64,000 bases of DNA from Bacteroidales bacterium (GCA_004555245.1 SFIS01000001.1:1-64000), one strand, 5' to 3'. Shown: positions 27,999-36,574, counted from the stretch's first letter. Program-made: numbers and translations. Notes: generated from the sequence alone by a model not told the origin.

Positions 27999-29009
27999 AT
28001 GAAAAGAATCAATGCGGTCATAACTGGCATAGGAGGCTATGTGCCAGAGTATATCCTCACCAACGAGGAGCTCTCACGCATGGTGGACACGACAGACGAG
28101 TGGATCACGACGCGTGTGGGAATCAAAGAACGTAGAATACTGAAAGAGGAGGGTCTCGGCTCAAGCTACCTTGCCCGCAAGGCAGCCAAGCAGCTGCTCA
28201 AGAAGACAGGCATCGACCCCCAGACAATAGACTGTGTCATCTGCGCCTCAACGACACCCGACTACCGTTTCCCTTCCAACGCATCCATCGTCATAGGCAA
28301 GCTCGGGCTGACCAACGCCCACGGCTTCGATGTATCATGTGCCTGCTGCGGCTTTGTCTACACAGTGGATATGGCATCGACATTCGTCCAGAGCGGCCGC
28401 TACAAGAGGGTGATGGTGATAGCAGCAGAGAAGATGTCGTCGATGGTTGACTATCAGGACCGTCAGACCTGCGTGCTCTTCGGCGACGGAGCAGCGGCAG
28501 TGATGGTGGAGGCATCGGAAGAAGAAGGCATCGGATTCCAGGACTCGTACCTCCGCACAAACGGCATCGGTCTGCCTTATCTCCACATGAAGGCGGGCGG
28601 TTCTGTCTGCCCCGCCTCACGATACACTGTCGATCATCGTATGCACTACATCTACCAGGAGGGCCGCACCGTCTTCCGTTATGCCGTGACAAGCATGAGC
28701 GACGACGTAGAGGAGCTTATGAAGCGTAACGGCCTGACGAAAGACGACGTGACATGGGTGGTGCCCCACGAGGCAAACATGCGCATCATCGAGGCCGTTG
28801 TGAGGCGTCTTGAGATTCCTATCGAGAAGGTGATGGTGAACATCGAGCACTACGGCAACACGAGCGCAGCGTCGATAGCCCTCGCCCTATGGGATTTCGA
28901 GAAGAAGCTGAAGAAAGGCGACAACGTGATTTTCACCGCCTTCGGAGCCGGTTTCGTACACGGCGCACTTCTCATGAAATGGGGATATGACGGCGACAGT
29001 CAGGCATAA
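27999..29009 (+). CDS. fabH: 3-oxoacyl-ACP synthase III (KAS III)
   Basis: A 336-residue enzyme that starts fatty-acid synthesis by condensing acetyl-CoA with malonyl-ACP. The catalytic triad is intact: Cys116 in DVSCACCGF, His257 in VPHEAN, and Asn287 in HYGNTSAAS. The His motif has Glu where many homologues have Gln (VPHQAN), and the Cys motif is unusually Cys-rich. Length is normal. It begins 194 bp after rpmF, downstream of a terminator, and is followed by era, the common Bacteroidota order. No clear TAnnTTTG box was found in the gap, so its promoter is unresolved. Confidence 0.95.
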   Translation: MKRINAVITGIGGYVPEYILTNEELSRMVDTTDEWITTRVGIKERRILKEEGLGSSYLARKAAKQLLKKTGIDPQTIDCVICASTTPDYRFPSNASIVIGKLGLTNAHGFDVSCACCGFVYTVDMASTFVQSGRYKRVMVIAAEKMSSMVDYQDRQTCVLFGDGAAAVMVEASEEEGIGFQDSYLRTNGIGLPYLHMKAGGSVCPASRYTVDHRMHYIYQEGRTVFRYAVTSMSDDVEELMKRNGLTKDDVTWVVPHEANMRIIEAVVRRLEIPIEKVMVNIEHYGNTSAASIALALWDFEKKLKKGDNVIFTAFGAGFVHGALLMKWGYDGDSQA

Positions 29010-29080
29010 GCCTTCAGTGTGCCGTCCCCCGTTCCCTGACACAACCAGAACAGCCAGACACCCCCTTCAACCACAACGTA

Positions 29081-30049
29081 ATGACAAATCACAAAGCTGG
29101 ATTCGTAAATATCGTAGGCAATCCCAACGTAGGTAAAAGTACGCTCATGAACCAACTGGTTGGTGAGCGTATTTCTATTGCTACATTCAAGGCTCAGACG
29201 ACGCGCCACCGCATCATGGGCATCGTGAACACGCCCGACATGCAGATTGTCTTTTCCGACACGCCGGGCGTGCTGAAACCGAACTACAAGCTTCAGGAGT
29301 CGATGCTCGCCTTCTCCGAATCTGCCCTGACAGACGCCGACGTGCTGCTTTACGTCACGGATGTCGTGGAGAATCCGGAGAAGAACCGCGACTTTCTCGA
29401 CAAGGTGGCAAAGATGCAGATTCCGGTGCTTCTGCTCATAAACAAGATCGACCTTCTCGCCGACGACACCACGCCCGACACAAAGAATGCAGAGGACGGG
29501 AAGAAGCACAAAGGCGGCAGCGCAGCCAAGGGCAGCAGCGCCACGCAACGCCTCGGCGACATTGTGGAGCAATGGCACGCCCTTCTGCCCGACGCAGAGA
29601 TTCTGCCTCTCTCGGCAAAGAACAAGTTCGGCGTAGAGATGCTGCTCACGCGCATCTGCCAGCTGCTGCCCCCGTCGCCTCCGTTTTTCGAGAAAGACCA
29701 GCTGACAGACAAGCCCGCACGCTTCTTCGTGTCGGAAATCATACGCGAGAAGATTCTGCTCTACTACGACAAGGAGATACCGTATGCCGTCGAGGTGCGC
29801 TGCGAATCGTTCAAGGAAGACGAGCGGCAGATACATATCCGCGCCATCATATACGTCGAGCGTGATTCGCAGAAAGGCATCATCATCGGACATCAGGGCG
29901 TGGCGATAAAAAAGGTGAACACCGAGGCGCGCAAGCAGTTGGAGAAATTCTTCGACAAACACATCTACCTCGAGACCTACGTGAAAGTAGATAAGGACTG
30001 GCGCTCAAACCAGCGCGAACTTGACGCCTTCGGTTATAATCCTGAATGA
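29081..30049 (+). CDS. era: GTPase Era
   Basis: 322 residues. The GTPase domain shows G1 GNPNVGKS (13-20), G3 DTPG (60-63) and G4 NKID (121-124). The C-terminal KH domain has the RNA-binding GHQG loop (270-273). Era binds the 3' end of 16S rRNA and assists 30S assembly. Directly after NKIDLL there is an insertion of about 30 residues (127-157) rich in Lys, Gly, Ser and Asp, which usual Era proteins of about 295 residues lack. It lies between G4 and G5 and probably forms a flexible surface loop. Same strand as fabH and der. Confidence 0.96.
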   Translation: MTNHKAGFVNIVGNPNVGKSTLMNQLVGERISIATFKAQTTRHRIMGIVNTPDMQIVFSDTPGVLKPNYKLQESMLAFSESALTDADVLLYVTDVVENPEKNRDFLDKVAKMQIPVLLLINKIDLLADDTTPDTKNAEDGKKHKGGSAAKGSSATQRLGDIVEQWHALLPDAEILPLSAKNKFGVEMLLTRICQLLPPSPPFFEKDQLTDKPARFFVSEIIREKILLYYDKEIPYAVEVRCESFKEDERQIHIRAIIYVERDSQKGIIIGHQGVAIKKVNTEARKQLEKFFDKHIYLETYVKVDKDWRSNQRELDAFGYNPE

Positions 30050-30055
30050 TTCAGT

Positions 30056-30155
30056 TGACGGGTTGGTTTCAACAAGTTGACGAGTTGACAAGTTGACGAG
30101 TTGTCAACTGTGAAAGAACCAACCTGTCAAGAGAAAAAGAACCAACCTGTCAAGA
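30056..30155. repeat. GTTGACGAG-type repeats plus a 20-bp direct repeat
   Basis: The era-der gap carries several GTTGACRAG units (30056-30108) ending in the inverse GTTGTCAAC. After that AAAGAACCAACCTGTCAAGA occurs twice (30113-30132 and 30136-30155). Confidence 0.65.
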
Positions 30156-30174
30156 AAAAAAACAATATACAACG

Positions 30175-31485
30175 ATGGGAAAATTAGTAGCCATAGTAGG
30201 ACGTCCCAACGTAGGGAAGTCCACACTCTTCAACCGCCTCACCAACACCCGTCATGCCATTGTAAGCGACGTTGCAGGCACCACCCGCGACCGCCAGTAT
30301 GGCAAGTGCGAATGGTGTGGAAAGGAATTCTCTGTCGTCGATACGGGCGGCTGGGTGGTGAACTCTGACGACATCTTTGAGGATGCCATACGCCGCCAGG
30401 TGCTTGTCGCTACGGAAGAGGCAGACCTCATACTCTTTGTCGTGGATATAAAGAACGGCGTGACGGACTGGGACGAAGACGTGGCGCATATCCTGCGACG
30501 CACGAAGCTGCCCGTCATGCTTGTCGCCAACAAGGCAGACAACAACCAGGACAACTACTACTCGGCAGAGTTCTACAGCCTGGGGCTTGGCGACCCCTAC
30601 ACCATTTCCGCCGCGACAGGCTCAGGCACCGGCGACCTTCTTGACGAGATACTTCAGAGACTGCCCAACACAGAGCAGGAGAGCGTGGAGGAACTGCCGC
30701 GCTTCGCCGTCGTGGGACGCCCCAACGCCGGCAAGTCGAGCCTCATCAACGCCTTCATCGGCGAGGACCGCAACATCGTGACAGACATCGCCGGCACCAC
30801 TCGCGATTCCATCTACACGAAGTTCACAAAGTTCGACTTCAACTTCTACCTTGTCGATACTGCCGGCATACGCCGCAAGAACAAGGTTAGCGAAGACCTG
30901 GAGTTCTATTCCGTCATGCGCTCCATACGCGCCATAGAGAACTCGGATGTCTGCATCCTCCTCATCGATGCGACACGAGGCATAGAGTCCCAGGATATGA
31001 ACATCTTCCAGCTGATACAGCGTAACAACAAGTCGCTTGTCGTCGTGGTGAACAAATGGGATCTTGTGGAAGACAAGTCTCAGCCAGCCATAAAGACCTT
31101 CGAGAATGCGATACGCGGGCGCATGGCACCGTTCACCGACTTCCCCATCATCTTCGCCTCTGCCCTGACAAAGCAGCGCATCTTCAAGGTGCTCGAAACG
31201 GCACAGATGGTGTATGAGAACCGCAAGGCGCGGGTGGGGACGACGAAGCTCAACGAGGTGATGCTGCCGCTCATCGAGGCTTTCCCGCCGCCGTCGGTGA
31301 AGGGAAAGTTCATAAAGATAAAATACTGTGCGCAGCTGCCGGACACACAGATTCCCTCGTTCGTGTTCTACGCCAACCTGCCGCAGTATATCAAAGAGCC
31401 GTACAAACGCTTCCTCGAGAACAAGATAAGAGAGAACTGGCACATGACAGGCTCGCCCATAAACATCTTTATCAGACAGAAATGA
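30175..31485 (+). CDS. der: GTPase Der (EngA)
   Basis: 436 residues with two consecutive GTPase domains followed by a KH-like domain, the unique layout of Der. First domain: GRPNVGKST (9-17), DTGG (56-59), NKAD (119-122). Second domain: GRPNAGKSS (181-189), DTAG (228-231), NKWD further on. It takes part in 50S ribosome assembly. Length is normal and all nucleotide-binding motifs are intact. The gap before it is repetitive and has no recognised promoter, so it may share the era transcript. Confidence 0.97.
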   Translation: MGKLVAIVGRPNVGKSTLFNRLTNTRHAIVSDVAGTTRDRQYGKCEWCGKEFSVVDTGGWVVNSDDIFEDAIRRQVLVATEEADLILFVVDIKNGVTDWDEDVAHILRRTKLPVMLVANKADNNQDNYYSAEFYSLGLGDPYTISAATGSGTGDLLDEILQRLPNTEQESVEELPRFAVVGRPNAGKSSLINAFIGEDRNIVTDIAGTTRDSIYTKFTKFDFNFYLVDTAGIRRKNKVSEDLEFYSVMRSIRAIENSDVCILLIDATRGIESQDMNIFQLIQRNNKSLVVVVNKWDLVEDKSQPAIKTFENAIRGRMAPFTDFPIIFASALTKQRIFKVLETAQMVYENRKARVGTTKLNEVMLPLIEAFPPPSVKGKFIKIKYCAQLPDTQIPSFVFYANLPQYIKEPYKRFLENKIRENWHMTGSPINIFIRQK

Positions 31486-31494
31486 TCTGTTATA

Positions 31495-31508
31495 GTTGAC
31501 AAGTCAAC
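31495..31508. repeat. Short GTTGAC palindrome after der
   Basis: GTTGAC-AA-GTCAAC. It belongs to the same GTTGACAAG family found in other gaps of this window. Confidence 0.5.
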
Positions 31509-31528
31509 TCGTCACCTGAAAAAAAGAT

Positions 31529-31933
31529 ATGCGCCATATCCTGACATTCATCACCTTATGCCTTGCCGTTGCGACATCAGTGTCGTGCGGCGGCGAGACA
31601 CTCGAAGAGATAGAGGCGAGAGCGGGACAGACCGCCGTTGAATACTACCGCCACCTGCAGCAGGGCCGCTATGCCGACTTCGTTGCCGGCATGGAGGGTG
31701 CCGATTCCCTTCCGTCAGACTATCGCAAGCAGATGGAGGAGAACGCCGCCATGTTCCTCAAGCAGCAGAACGAGGCTCACCACGGCATCCGGGACATCAC
31801 CCTGCGACGCTGCAGCGCCGACACGGCATCCAAGACAGCGGAGGTTCTGCTCGACATCCACTATTCCGATTCTACGGTCGAACTCGTCTGTGTGCCGCTT
31901 GTCTGCCGCAGCGGCACATGGCTGATGAAATAA
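31529..31933 (+). CDS. Small DUF4878-like lipoprotein
   Basis: 134 residues. A signal peptide ends in a VSC lipobox (Cys20). The mature part (alpha helix with 'AVEYYRHLQQGRYADFVAGM', then alternating strands ending 'SGTWLMK') resembles the NTF2-like DUF4878 lipoproteins of Bacteroidota. Exact role unknown; probably periplasmic, lipid-anchored. It lies 43 bp after der and ends 12 bp before lptB, so it is probably co-transcribed with lptB. Confidence 0.6.
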   Translation: MRHILTFITLCLAVATSVSCGGETLEEIEARAGQTAVEYYRHLQQGRYADFVAGMEGADSLPSDYRKQMEENAAMFLKQQNEAHHGIRDITLRRCSADTASKTAEVLLDIHYSDSTVELVCVPLVCRSGTWLMK

Positions 31934-31945
31934 AACCCTACCAGA

Positions 31946-32767
31946 ATGCAAGACAACCCAACCGTCGGAACACCGTCTCCGACAACAGCTGACGCCCCCG
32001 CCCTCGTGCTCCACACGCACGGACTTGTGAAACGCTACGGCAAGCGCACCGTCGTCAACGACGTAGCCTTCGAGGTGAAGCAGGGCGAGATAGTAGGCCT
32101 GCTCGGTCCTAACGGAGCGGGCAAGACGACATCGTTCTACATGACGACGGGACTTGTTGTGCCTAACGGCGGACACATCTTTCTCGGAGACAGGGAGATA
32201 ACGAAACTGCCGGTGTATCAGAGAGCCCGCCTCGGCATCGGCTACCTGCCACAGGAGGCGAGCGTGTTCCGTAAGATGACAGTAGAAGACAACATCCTCT
32301 CCGTGTTAGAGATGACAGGCAAGCCTCGCGACTATCAGCGCGAGAAGCTCGAATCGCTCATCAAGGAGTTCTCGCTGCAGAAGGTTCGGCGCAACATCGG
32401 CGACCGACTGTCGGGCGGCGAGCGTCGCCGATGCGAGATAGCGCGATGCCTAGCCATAGAGCCGAAGTTCATCATGCTCGACGAACCCTTCGCCGGTGTC
32501 GATCCCATCGCCGTCGAGGAGATTCAGGAGGTGGTGTGGCATCTGAAATACCGTAACATCGGCATCCTCATCACCGACCATAACGTGCAGGAGACACTTG
32601 CCATCACCGACCGCGCCTACCTGCTTTTCGAGGGCAGGATTCTCTTCCAAGGCTCTCCCGAAGAACTTGCCGCCGACCCCATCGTCCGCAAGAACTACCT
32701 CACGGAGAAGTTCGTGCTGAGGAAAAACCAGTTCAGGGCGAAAGGCGAGGAAGCCTCAGCCGAGTGA
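31946..32767 (+). CDS. lptB: Lipopolysaccharide export ATP-binding protein LptB
   Basis: A 273-residue ABC ATPase. Walker A GPNGAGKT (54-61), signature LSGGE (155-159), Walker B FIMLDE (175-180), and H-loop His212 are all present. The long match [16 protein letters not shown] and '[13 protein letters not shown]' is specific for LptB, which powers LPS extraction from the inner membrane with LptFG. There is an extra polar N-terminus of about 22 residues. A strong terminator follows the gene. Confidence 0.95.
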   Translation: MQDNPTVGTPSPTTADAPALVLHTHGLVKRYGKRTVVNDVAFEVKQGEIVGLLGPNGAGKTTSFYMTTGLVVPNGGHIFLGDREITKLPVYQRARLGIGYLPQEASVFRKMTVEDNILSVLEMTGKPRDYQREKLESLIKEFSLQKVRRNIGDRLSGGERRRCEIARCLAIEPKFIMLDEPFAGVDPIAVEEIQEVVWHLKYRNIGILITDHNVQETLAITDRAYLLFEGRILFQGSPEELAADPIVRKNYLTEKFVLRKNQFRAKGEEASAE

Positions 32768-32831
32768 CAGGCAGGACGTGTGGAGCAGTGGACAACGCAG
32801 CCTCCCGCAACCTGCATTACATCTTTCTCAT

Positions 32832-32886
32832 GTCAAGAAAGTATCAGCCGCCGCCTGGAAAGAGGCATACATGATACTATCTTGAC
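32832..32886. repeat. Inverted repeat after lptB
   Basis: GTCAAGAAAGTATCA (32832-32846) and TGATACTATCTTGAC (32872-32886) are 15-bp inverted arms with a single mismatch and a 25-nt loop. The left arm is part of a 19-bp sequence, CAAGAAAGTATCAGCCGCC (32834-32852), that recurs exactly at 33237-33255. Confidence 0.7.
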
Positions 32887-32891
32887 ACAAG

Positions 32892-32946
32892 AAAACCGCC
32901 GCAGAATCCGTTACGTCAACCTGACGCGGGTTTTGCGGCGGTTTTT
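32892..32946 (+). terminator. Strong intrinsic terminator of the lptB operon
   Basis: AAAACCGCCGCA (32892-32903) pairs with TGCGGCGGTTTT (32934-32945), with an inner CGTCA/TGACG hairpin, followed by further T-rich sequence. Confidence 0.85.
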
Positions 32947-33065
32947 GTTGTTATTTTGTTGGTTCTATATATTACTGATATTCAATACGATACACAGCCC
33001 AATATTCATTCGTATAGATATTCTACAGTCAGAAACCGCACGAAACACCTTCAAAACAGTCATTC

Positions 33066-33136
33066 TTGCAGCCTCACCTTGACTATTTTGCAGCCTCACT
33101 TTGACTATTTTGCAGCGTCACTTTGACTATCTTGCA
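33066..33136. repeat. 22-bp tandem repeat, three copies
   Basis: Units at 33066-33087, 33088-33109 and 33110-33131, plus a partial fourth (33132-33136). GACTATT occurs at 33081, 33103 and 33125 (GACTATC in the last), each followed by TTGCA. The period and the GACTATTTTGC core match the inverted array at 291-378. Each unit resembles a Bacteroidota promoter box with one T missing (TATTTTG). Confidence 0.85.
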
Positions 33137-33606
33137 CATCAAGACAAACAGAATGACACTGCGATGCGTAGCAGACAGCATACAAAAACGGATTTTCTGC
33201 ACCGGGAAACATGCTTTTCGGGCATTCGCAGTAGTGCAAGAAAGTATCAGCCGCCATGTCAGATGACAGAAATTTATCACAACAGTATTGTGGTTTTTCT
33301 GGCGGCAACAGGGTTCTGCGGGTTGCAACTGACGCGGGATTCTTGTTCTATGACGGTTTCTCGGACGACAACAGAGACAACGGTGACAACTGGAACCGAC
33401 GTCACGAAGTGACACTACAACAGTGACAACGCCTGCGCCCTCTGACCTCAGATGTTGTAATAGTTCCTGCTGTTGTCTCTGTTGTTGTCAGAAAGTATTA
33501 TTTATGGCAAGACTAAACCGACGACTACACTTTTTGCAACAAAGCCTGCTAATTTTCTTTGATTAAGCACATTTTTTTCGTCAAACACAAGATTTATCTC
33601 AAAATA
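33137..33606. other. Non-coding stretch before the abi promoter
   Basis: No credible gene. Contents: the second copy of the 19-bp direct repeat (33237-33255), a small hairpin CACAA/TTGTG followed by GTTTTTC (33278-33298), GACAAC-rich sequence (33360-33430), and the left direct repeat flanking abi (33463-33493). Short frames on both strands around 33083-33415 overlap these repeats and look spurious. Confidence 0.5.
33463..33493 (+). repeat. Left copy of the direct repeat flanking abi
   Basis: 31 bp beginning GTTCCTGCTGTTGTC and ending GTCAGAA. A longer copy lies at 34659-34698. Confidence 0.6.
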
Positions 33607-33607
33607 C

Positions 33608-33638
33608 TTGTGACAACCAAAATTTATTAGTATCTTTG
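33608..33638 (+). promoter_or_regulatory. Promoter of the abi locus
   Basis: TTG (33608-33610), 20-nt spacer, TATCTTTG (33631-33638): a good Bacteroidota promoter. Transcription should start near 33644, at the base of the hairpin below. Confidence 0.7.
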
Positions 33639-33643
33639 CATCA

Positions 33644-33700
33644 ACATGCTTACCCCGCTTCCCGTAAGAACAGCGCGCTTAGGGTAAGCCTTTTCTTTTT
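33644..33700 (+). ncRNA. Candidate AbiF-associated small RNA
   Basis: Between the predicted transcription start and the abi ATG lies GCTTACCC (33648-33655) perfectly paired with GGGTAAGC (33682-33689), with an inner CGCT/AGCG pairing (33656-33659 with 33672-33675), followed by CTTTTCTTTTT (33690-33700). This is a compact hairpin RNA of about 57 nt ending like an intrinsic terminator. The only other reading, an open frame from 33636, begins inside the -7 box. Small structured RNAs directly before Abi_2/AbiF genes are known (the abiF RNA motif), and recent work treats them as RNA antitoxins. Membership in that motif was not tested. Confidence 0.55.
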
Positions 33701-33707
33701 ATATACT

Positions 33708-34601
33708 ATGGCGAGAACATTATATACTGACTCATCACTGTCCGTTGACGACCAGATTGCATTGCTCAAAAGTAGAGGATTGGCATTCTGGAACGAGTAT
33801 AATGCGAGGCATATACTTCAGAATGTAAGTATGTTTCGCATGAAAGGCTACCTCTACCCATTGCAGTATGACAAGGTCAATCATATATACAAGCCTAATG
33901 CTACATTTGAACAGGCTTTGGAGATGTATCGCTTTGATTCAAGCCTAAGACGACTGCTTTTCAAAAGAATTGAACAGATTGAGGTTTCTATACGTACAAA
34001 GTTCAGTGAGATTATGGCTAATGCCACGGATCATTTCTGGTACACGGTTCCAGGAAACTTCAACAACCCTCATAATCATTCTGGATTGCTGAATAGCATT
34101 AAAAGGGAGCTAAGTCGCAGTGATGACGATCAGATTGTCGGATTCTTTTCTTCATACACGAACCAATGGCCACCAAGTTGGATGGCAATGGAGGTCAGTT
34201 CCTTCGGAACCCTTTCCCTTCTATACAAATGCGTCAATGCAGGTACATGCAAACGCAACATATCCAATTATTACGGATTGAGAGACACCGTTTTTGAATC
34301 ATGGATTCACTCCCTTGTCTATGTACGCAACATCTGTGGTCATCACAGTAGGCTATGGAATAGAAACCTTCGCATCCAGCCCGTTACACCAAGGAGATGT
34401 TCGCATCCTTTCATCACGCAACCAGCCAGAACTGACAGGGTTTATTATGTCATGTGCATCATCCGATACCTATTGAATGTCATAGAACCCGGCAACAACT
34501 TTACAAGTCAAATCAACTGGCTCTTCATTCATTACCCTTCTATAAACAAGCGTGCCTTGTATTTCCCTAACAACTGGGAAACAGAACCACTCTGGCAATA
34601 G
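33708..34601 (+). CDS. Abi_2/AbiF family HEPN protein
   Basis: 297 residues from ATG 33708. The upstream ATG 33636 would read through the promoter box and hairpin. Motifs of the Abi_2 family (AbiD/AbiF) are clear: 'LLFKRIEQIEVSIRTKF' (83-99), 'WMAMEVSSFGTLSLLYK' (158-174) and 'SLVYVRNICGHHSRLWNR' (202-219). The last holds the HEPN RNase motif Rx4H (Arg207, His212). Such proteins abort phage infection and are proposed to act as RNA-cleaving toxins controlled by a small RNA. The gene is visibly A/T-richer than its neighbours, sits alone between housekeeping genes, and is flanked by direct repeats, all suggesting acquisition. Family firm; antiphage activity inferred. Confidence 0.85.
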   Translation: MARTLYTDSSLSVDDQIALLKSRGLAFWNEYNARHILQNVSMFRMKGYLYPLQYDKVNHIYKPNATFEQALEMYRFDSSLRRLLFKRIEQIEVSIRTKFSEIMANATDHFWYTVPGNFNNPHNHSGLLNSIKRELSRSDDDQIVGFFSSYTNQWPPSWMAMEVSSFGTLSLLYKCVNAGTCKRNISNYYGLRDTVFESWIHSLVYVRNICGHHSRLWNRNLRIQPVTPRRCSHPFITQPARTDRVYYVMCIIRYLLNVIEPGNNFTSQINWLFIHYPSINKRALYFPNNWETEPLWQ

Positions 34602-34658
34602 AAAAGAAGCATCATATCACAATAAACACTATTTCTAATGGCAATAGGAGGTGCTTTC

Positions 34659-34698
34659 GTTCCTGCTGTTGTCTTTGTTGTCTCTGTTGTCGTCAGAA
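34659..34698 (+). repeat. Right copy of the direct repeat flanking abi
   Basis: 40 bp matching 33463-33493 from GTTCCTGCTGTTGTC to GTCAGAA, with a 9-bp expansion of its internal TTGTTGTC unit. Confidence 0.6.
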
Positions 34699-34724
34699 TA
34701 TCGCGAGAGGCGTACTAAACACGA

Positions 34725-34758
34725 GACGGGCCGGCAGGGAAATCCTTGCCGACCCGTC
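34725..34758 (-). terminator. Hairpin between convergent abi and ddh
   Basis: GACGGGCCGGCAGGG (34725-34739) pairs with CCTTGCCGACCCGTC (34744-34758) with one mismatch. It can serve both converging genes. The flank on the ddh side (AAAGATAACAAA on the minus strand) resembles that of the hairpin at 66-94. Confidence 0.65.
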
Positions 34759-34784
34759 TGTTTGTTATCTTTCGGTGTGCTGAA

Positions 34785-35684
34785 TCACACGAGATGGCTT
34801 ATGAGCTGGTCGCGGTCTCCAGGGAGATAGTCGATGACCGGAATCTCTATCATCGTGTAGCATCCCGGCTGCTGCCGCATCGAGGCTCTCGCGACATTGA
34901 CGAGCACCTGTCCGGTGAGAGCGGGGTTGTTGATAGACATATTGAATTCGAGGCGCTGGTTCTGTGTCTTTCCCGACACGCCTTTACGCACGAGATGCAC
35001 TCCGTGTCCCATATCCCTGACATCGTCAACAGATTCTACCTGGAAGACGTGTGTCTCATCTGATGCGAAATACGGGTCAGCCTTTATCGCTGCCGCCACC
35101 TCGCTGAGCTGTGCCCCTTCCTCCAGTTCTACATATACCATACGGCGGTGTATGCCTTCGCCGAGAGGTATGGTCATGGAGAGGGCATTCTTCACTCCCG
35201 CCTTCGAGCGTACGCAGACGCTGTGTCCCATCGACATGCCGGGTCCGAAGTTTGTGTATGACAGACCTTTTGGTGCGAGGCTCTGCATTAGTGTGCGCAC
35301 GACGGAATCGGACCCAGGGTCCCATCCGGCAGCGATGACGCTGACGGTGCCAGTTTCCTTGTTGACTTTGTCGAGAGACTTGCGGTAGTCGAGGATAGAG
35401 GTGTGTATATCAAACGAATCGACGGTGTTGATGCCGAGCGGGAGAATCTGTTTCGCATATTCTTCGCATGAGCGTGTGGGTGTGGCGAGAATGGCGACAT
35501 CCACCGCCTCCAGTTCCTTTATGTCGCTCACGACACGATAGTCTGACAGTTCTTTAGGGCAATCCTTTGCGCCTTGACGGCGTACCACTCCCGCAACTTC
35601 AAAATCGGGGGCTGCTTCGAGCGCTTCGAGCGTGAAGCGTCCGATGTTGCCGTAACCTACCACGGCAGCTCTAATCTTTTTCAT
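34785..35684 (-). CDS. ddh: meso-Diaminopimelate dehydrogenase
   Basis: 299 residues on the minus strand. N-terminal Rossmann motif VVGYGNIGRF (8-17). The substrate region has AAGWDPGSDSVVRT (118-131) and FGPGMSMGHSV (147-157), which are diagnostic for NADPH-dependent diaminopimelate dehydrogenase. The enzyme makes meso-DAP from tetrahydrodipicolinate in one step, for peptidoglycan and lysine. Length is normal. It is the only complete gene on the minus strand in the window. Confidence 0.95.
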   Translation of the reverse strand: MKKIRAAVVGYGNIGRFTLEALEAAPDFEVAGVVRRQGAKDCPKELSDYRVVSDIKELEAVDVAILATPTRSCEEYAKQILPLGINTVDSFDIHTSILDYRKSLDKVNKETGTVSVIAAGWDPGSDSVVRTLMQSLAPKGLSYTNFGPGMSMGHSVCVRSKAGVKNALSMTIPLGEGIHRRMVYVELEEGAQLSEVAAAIKADPYFASDETHVFQVESVDDVRDMGHGVHLVRKGVSGKTQNQRLEFNMSINNPALTGQVLVNVARASMRQQPGCYTMIEIPVIDYLPGDRDQLISHLV

Positions 35685-35727
35685 TTATTGATGAGTTGAT
35701 AAAATTGTTTATTATGTGTTTGCCCCG

Positions 35728-35761
35728 CAAAATTATGAAAAAAATCAGAAATAACATTCAA
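35728..35761 (-). promoter_or_regulatory. Probable ddh promoter
   Basis: Minus strand: TTG (35761-35759) and TAATTTTG (35735-35728), 23 nt apart, about 44 nt ahead of the ddh ATG. The spacer is slightly long. Confidence 0.45.
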
Positions 35762-35939
35762 AGGCTGTCGTCGCCGTGTCAGAAAATAATGTTATTTAAC
35801 ACAAAAATCGGCATAATATGCAATATTGCAGGGCTGGAGACGTTAATATCTATATATGGCGTTATGCAAACGAACGTCTGGTTTGAATAATAAATTGTCA
35901 GATTTTTACACTTATTTCTACATATCCGTAAGTTAAAGA

Positions 35940-36566
35940 ATGATAGAATACATAAAAGGCGAACTGACTGAACTGACCCCCGGCATAGCTGTAGTAGAAG
36001 CCCACGGTGTGGGCTATGCTCTCGGCATCACCCTCAACACATACACCGCCCTGCAGAAGCATGGCGTGGGGAAAGAGACGAAACTGCTGGTGCACGAACA
36101 GTTGGTGACAGGTGGAAGAGACGATTCTTTCACCCTTTTCGGGTTTGCGAGCCGGCAGGAGCGCGACCTCTACCGTCTGCTCATCACCGTGAACGGCGTG
36201 GGCGGGAACACGGCACGCATGATTCTCTCCGCCACCACACCTGCCGACCTCTGCAACACCATAGCGTCGGGCAACGTGAAGATTCTGAAAAGTGTGAAGG
36301 GCATCGGGCCGAAAGGTGCGCAGCGCATCATTCTCGAACTGAAAGACAAGATTCTGTCTCTCGGCATCACGCAGGAGATGGCTGCCATACCGGGCGGCAA
36401 CGGGAAGATGGTGAACTCTGCCGTGAGAGACGAGGCAGTGGCAGCACTCACGGCTCTCGGATTCTCGCCCGCACCATCTGCAAAAGTCGTGTCGCAGCTG
36501 CTTGCCGATGCGCCGGACACTCCTGTAGAACAGATTATCAAACAGGCGCTGAAACTGATAAAATAG
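35940..36566 (+). CDS. ruvA: Holliday junction DNA-binding subunit RuvA
   Basis: 208 residues with all three RuvA parts: an N-terminal OB fold (about 1-63), two helix-hairpin-helix motifs (TVNGVGGNTARMIL at 83-96 and VKGIGPKGAQRII at 119-131), and the mobile C-terminal domain III that touches RuvB (162-208). It binds four-way junctions during recombinational repair. ruvB is not adjacent, which is usual in Bacteroidota. The intergenic region to ddh holds no convincing TAnnTTTG box on this strand. Confidence 0.95.
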   Translation: MIEYIKGELTELTPGIAVVEAHGVGYALGITLNTYTALQKHGVGKETKLLVHEQLVTGGRDDSFTLFGFASRQERDLYRLLITVNGVGGNTARMILSATTPADLCNTIASGNVKILKSVKGIGPKGAQRIILELKDKILSLGITQEMAAIPGGNGKMVNSAVRDEAVAALTALGFSPAPSAKVVSQLLADAPDTPVEQIIKQALKLIK

Positions 36567-36574
36567 TTTGTTTT

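Noticed and set aside
33083..33415. Short frames on both strands across the 22-bp array before abi
   Set aside because: Both overlap tandem and direct repeats, lack a start signal and have no recognisable domain.
33636..33707. Upstream in-frame ATG for the abi gene
   Set aside because: It falls inside the -7 box, upstream of the expected transcription start, and would translate through the hairpin.
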